Translations under genes and position numbers: made by a program
Origin: Sporosarcina jiandibaonis
GTDB lineage: Bacteria; Bacillota; Bacilli; Bacillales_A; Planococcaceae
DNA length: 64,000 nucleotides
Direction of reading: 5' to 3'
Assembly (NCBI RefSeq): GCF_013184495.1
Contig: NZ_JAAOIY010000006.1
Coordinates: 62,001 to 126,000, forward strand
The notes under the pieces: generated by a model
Told to the model about the DNA's origin: nothing
Databases searched by the model: none
The model's input: only the letters and a program-made list of their open reading frames with translations
Part shown: in pieces, positions 61,322 to 64,000 of the stretch
How positions within the stretch are numbered: position 1 is the stretch's first letter
Layout of the letters: every line of letters starts with the position of its first letter

Positions 61322-62773
61322 TTACCCTTGATTCCAGACGACCAGCTTTAATTCCGTCATATCTTCCACGGCATATTTAATACCTTCCCGGCCCGTCCCA
61401 CTGTCTTTTACGCCTCCATATGGCATTTGGTCGACTCTAAACGTTGGAACATCATTAATAATAACGCCGCCGACTTGCAGATTTTTTGACGCATACAGAG
61501 CGTTTTTAACGTGATTCGTATAAATACCAGCTTGAAGACCAAAGCGCGAATCATTCACCTGCTCTATCGCTTCCTCTATCGACTTAACTTTGTTCACAAT
61601 GACGAGTGGAGCGAAAACTTCTTGGCATGAAACTTTCAGGTCAGAAGCCGCATTCGCAATAATTGTCGGTTCAAGCACATTCCCCTGTACCTTGCCACCC
61701 GCGAGAATCTCTGCTTGACCTTGCTTTGTTTCCTCGATCCAACTAAGCGTTCTATCTAATTCTTCTTTTGCAATGAGGGAAGATACATAAGTATCCGGAT
61801 TAAGTGGGTCACCCAGCTTTAACTGTTTTGTCGCTTCTACAAATTTAGTGATAAACTCTTCATACACATCTTCATGGGCATAAATCCGCTGTAAAGAAAT
61901 ACACACTTGGCCCTGGTTAGAAAATGCACCCATCGTACAACGTTCAATAATCTCATCGATTTCTACATCTTTATCAATAATCAGTGCCGAGTTCGACCCT
62001 AATTCTAACGTTGTCTTTTTCAATCCTGATTTGTTATTAATGCCAATCCCGACACTTGGACTTCCTGTAAATGTTATCATATTGACTCGGTCATCTGCTA
62101 CGATCGTTTCTCCAACAATGCGACCCGACCCAGTCACAACGTTTAAGACACCCGCTGGAAGACCCGCTTCTGCAAAAATCTCAGCAATAAAGAGAGCTGA
62201 AAGAGGTGTTTGCGATGCAGGTTTTAAAACAATTGTATTTCCCGCCGCAATCGCAGGACCTACTTTATGTGCAACAAGATTCAATGGAAAGTTGAACGGA
62301 GTAATGGCTCCAATGACGCCAATCGGTTCTCTTAACGTATAACCAATTCGGCCAACACCGCCAGTTGCGGCATCAAAAGGAATCATTTCACCGTGAATTC
62401 TTTTAGCCTCTTCAGCTGCAAACTTATACGTTTCAATTGTTCTTGCAACTTCCGCTTTCGCAAACATAATAGGTTTAGCAGATTCAAGTGAAACAATCGT
62501 CGCTGCCTCTTCCGCTTTCTCTTTTAACAATTCGACAACCTTTTCTAAAATTTCTGCTCGCTCATGCGCTGGCATATCGCCAATTCGTTGCCGCGCTTCA
62601 TATGCAGCCTGAATTGCTTGTTTCGTTAAGTCTTCATTCGCCATCGCAATCTCTGCAATTTTCTCTTCCGAATAAGGAGCGTACAGGGGGGCATAATGAT
62701 CTGCCCCTACCCGTTCCCCATTAATGATTAAATACTTTTTCTCCACTTTTACTTCATTCGCTACTTTACTCAT
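61322..62773 (-). CDS. NAD(P)-dependent aldehyde dehydrogenase
   Basis: 483 aa. Motifs: ITPFNFPLNLVAHKVGPAIAAGNTIVLKPAS, FTGSPSVG cofactor loop, LELGSNSA (general-base Glu) and NQGQVCISLQRIY with the nucleophilic Cys. The ATG at 62773 follows GGAGGCTC and overlaps the Rieske gene stop by 8 nt; longer in-frame ATGs lie inside that gene. In context it would oxidise the aldehyde released by the oxygenase (malic semialdehyde if the substrate is carnitine). Confidence 0.9.
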   Translation of the reverse strand: MSKVANEVKVEKKYLIINGERVGADHYAPLYAPYSEEKIAEIAMANEDLTKQAIQAAYEARQRIGDMPAHERAEILEKVVELLKEKAEEAATIVSLESAKPIMFAKAEVARTIETYKFAAEEAKRIHGEMIPFDAATGGVGRIGYTLREPIGVIGAITPFNFPLNLVAHKVGPAIAAGNTIVLKPASQTPLSALFIAEIFAEAGLPAGVLNVVTGSGRIVGETIVADDRVNMITFTGSPSVGIGINNKSGLKKTTLELGSNSALIIDKDVEIDEIIERCTMGAFSNQGQVCISLQRIYAHEDVYEEFITKFVEATKQLKLGDPLNPDTYVSSLIAKEELDRTLSWIEETKQGQAEILAGGKVQGNVLEPTIIANAASDLKVSCQEVFAPLVIVNKVKSIEEAIEQVNDSRFGLQAGIYTNHVKNALYASKNLQVGGVIINDVPTFRVDQMPYGGVKDSGTGREGIKYAVEDMTELKLVVWNQG

Positions 62774-63857
62774 CGAGAGCCTCCAATACCATTTCATGAA
62801 ATTGTACAATTGCTTGTTCCGAAGAAGCGTAATGCCCTTTGTTGAACGCACGGGAACGGAACCCGATTTGCTCAAGTTCAACAAGTTCTATATCTTCAGC
62901 CCGAACCTGCTCGGCAAACGTCATTAAATCTATTTCGTCTTGGCTCAAGTCCTCCAAACTATCCTCACGGAAATAGTATGTATAAACAGCCAACGTCGTT
63001 TCGTGATCAATCGGAATCATTTCGATGGATGCCATATTCCCTGGACCCGGGTAAATCGTCAACATCAGATTCGGCCAGAGCCAAAAGAAGGTGCCGCCTT
63101 TCATTTCCGCTTCGTTTAAGTCTACCTCTCCGTATTGCTTGTCAGCTTTAACAACCGTTCCTTGAATGGAATAATTTTCACACATCGTAATTTGATAATC
63201 TTTCATATCAAGCGTGTCCACAAAACTCGGATGCGCGATATGACAATGGTCGCATTCCAAATAGTTATCGATATACGCTTTCCAATTCGCCTTAATAACA
63301 CGTGATTTTCTATGAGTTCGTTTCAATTCGCTCAAGAACTCAAACTGGCTCAACCTGTCGAAAAAATCGCCATACGACTCGGCTAGCGGCGTCGCGTCAT
63401 CATCAATGTTAACAAAAATCAAGGACTCTTGTACTTCCATTCGTACAGGTCTTAGACAAGCGTCTTGTACGCAAGCTGCATCTTCACCGCGAAAGTTCGG
63501 CGCTCTGTTTAATGCTCCATCTGTTTTGAATGTCCAGCCGTGATACATGCATTGCAAAATTTTCTTTTGACCTGAATCATTTCTTTCAAGCTTCGTTGCG
63601 CGGTGCGGACAAACATTATAAAATGCGCGAAGTACTTCATCCGTGCCTCTGATTACAATAATTGGCTCATTCGCGACATCAGCCGTAAAGAAAGCACCTG
63701 CTTTTTCTACCTGGCTTACATGTCCTACGAGTTGCCATGACTTCGAGAAAACCAACTCCATTTCCTTTTCCAATACTTTTGGATCTGTGTACTTGTCATA
63801 CGTCAATGTTCTTTCAAATGTTTTCTCCGTTGCATTCATTACTGTTTTGTAAACCAT
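62766..63857 (-). CDS. Rieske-type quaternary-amine oxygenase, alpha subunit
   Basis: 363 aa. Rieske [2Fe-2S] ligands CPHRAT and CMYHGW (about 83-110). The catalytic iron motif reads NYLECDHCHIAHP: aligned with naphthalene dioxygenase, the bridging position (Asp205 there) is Glu here, as reported for carnitine oxygenase CntA. Such enzymes cleave C-N or N-methyl bonds of carnitine, betaines or choline using an electron-transfer partner. The gene heads an operon with an aldehyde dehydrogenase and a D-malate-type dehydrogenase. Substrate assignment is inference. Confidence 0.85.
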   Translation of the reverse strand: MVYKTVMNATEKTFERTLTYDKYTDPKVLEKEMELVFSKSWQLVGHVSQVEKAGAFFTADVANEPIIVIRGTDEVLRAFYNVCPHRATKLERNDSGQKKILQCMYHGWTFKTDGALNRAPNFRGEDAACVQDACLRPVRMEVQESLIFVNIDDDATPLAESYGDFFDRLSQFEFLSELKRTHRKSRVIKANWKAYIDNYLECDHCHIAHPSFVDTLDMKDYQITMCENYSIQGTVVKADKQYGEVDLNEAEMKGGTFFWLWPNLMLTIYPGPGNMASIEMIPIDHETTLAVYTYYFREDSLEDLSQDEIDLMTFAEQVRAEDIELVELEQIGFRSRAFNKGHYASSEQAIVQFHEMVLEALDE

Positions 63858-63930
63858 TTTTATTCTCCCCCAAATTTATCATTATTTTTTAAAATTAAAC
63901 TAAGAAATCCTATACGGTTTTCAACACTTT

Positions 63931-64000
63931 TCAACTAGCAGCAACATTCTTACAGCCAAAAGGTTGCTCTGCCACTTTGATTGAGCCAGTTGGACAACTT
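63931..64000 (-). CDS. C-terminal end of an upstream gene, possibly ferredoxin-like
   Basis: The last 22 codons of a minus-strand frame ending in TGA at 63931 read SCPTGSIKVAEQPFGCKNVA then AS. The CPTGSI block is like the final Cys-Pro motif of [4Fe-4S] ferredoxin domains. A ferredoxin or iron-sulfur electron-transfer gene directly upstream of a Rieske oxygenase would make sense, but the fragment is very short and one other frame is also open until 63950. Confidence 0.35.
   Translation of the reverse strand, partial: SCPTGSIKVAEQPFGCKNVAAS

Noticed and set aside
63945..63985. Second sigma-54 promoter ahead of the Rieske operon
   Set aside because: TTGGC and TTGC elements are present on the minus strand but the distance between GG and GC is 13 nt instead of 10.

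Overview
The window reads as chromosomal DNA of a low-GC, spore-forming Gram-positive of the Bacillales. A CotF-like spore coat gene, sigL, complete opuC, lia, bce and mnt type operons, and frequent TTG/GTG starts with strong AGGAGG ribosome binding sites all fit a Planococcaceae/Sporosarcina-like member. That placement is by gene content, not by a search. No rRNA, tRNA, insertion sequence, prophage or CRISPR array was seen.

Region by region: (1) 1-3480, class I ribonucleotide reductase operon nrdE-flavodoxin-nrdF on the minus strand, preceded by a canonical cobalamin riboswitch and an intrinsic terminator. (2) 3.6-7.1 kb, an Asn-rich small protein, an MBL-fold hydrolase, a CotF-like coat protein and a Na+/alanine symporter. 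(3) 7.2-11.9 kb, a Bce-type peptide-antibiotic detoxification module (regulator, kinase, ATPase, permease) with a 5-4-5 operator. (4) 12.0-14.9 kb, an opuC osmoprotectant ABC operon without an opuCD gene, preceded by a 15-codon reading frame with three consecutive proline codons inside a hairpin. (5) 15.0-18.9 kb, aromatic catabolism: two-component flavin monooxygenase and reductase, intradiol dioxygenase, CMD-family protein. (6) 19.0-22.0 kb, a MetE-like methyltransferase under a SAM-I riboswitch and an AbgT transporter. (7) 22.2-27.3 kb, a second MBL protein, an AcoR-like sigma-54 activator divergent from a glutathione-independent formaldehyde dehydrogenase with a -24/-12 promoter, and an aquaglyceroporin. 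(8) 27.3-31 kb, a two-component system with two PepSY proteins, and a 21-nt phased repeat. (9) 31.1-35.4 kb, a manganese ABC operon with three MntR-like boxes, then uppP and a DedA protein. (10) 35.6-41.8 kb, an acyl-CoA ligase and the liaIH-liaFSR envelope-stress operon, split by a 24-unit 20-nt phased repeat. (11) 41.8-50.9 kb, DinB, CPBP protease, mechanosensitive-channel-like protein, a two-component system with a hidden 58-aa membrane protein, two unknown membrane proteins and an EamA transporter. (12) 51.0-58.4 kb, SH3b-VanY carboxypeptidase, alpha carbonic anhydrase, glycerate kinase with an SLC13 transporter, and sigL. (13) 58.4-64 kb, BCCT transporter, D-malate/tartrate-type dehydrogenase, aldehyde dehydrogenase and a Rieske oxygenase that together look like a quaternary-amine (carnitine-like) degradation route.

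Themes: cell-envelope antibiotic stress (Bce, Lia, UppP, two further two-component systems), osmoprotectant uptake and breakdown (OpuC, BCCT, Rieske operon), and RNA-level control (B12 riboswitch, SAM riboswitch, possible leader peptide). The least explained structures are the helically phased short-core repeat arrays at 30863-30988 and 38904-39366, the polyproline leader at 12083-12140, and the 58-aa gene at 47384-47560.
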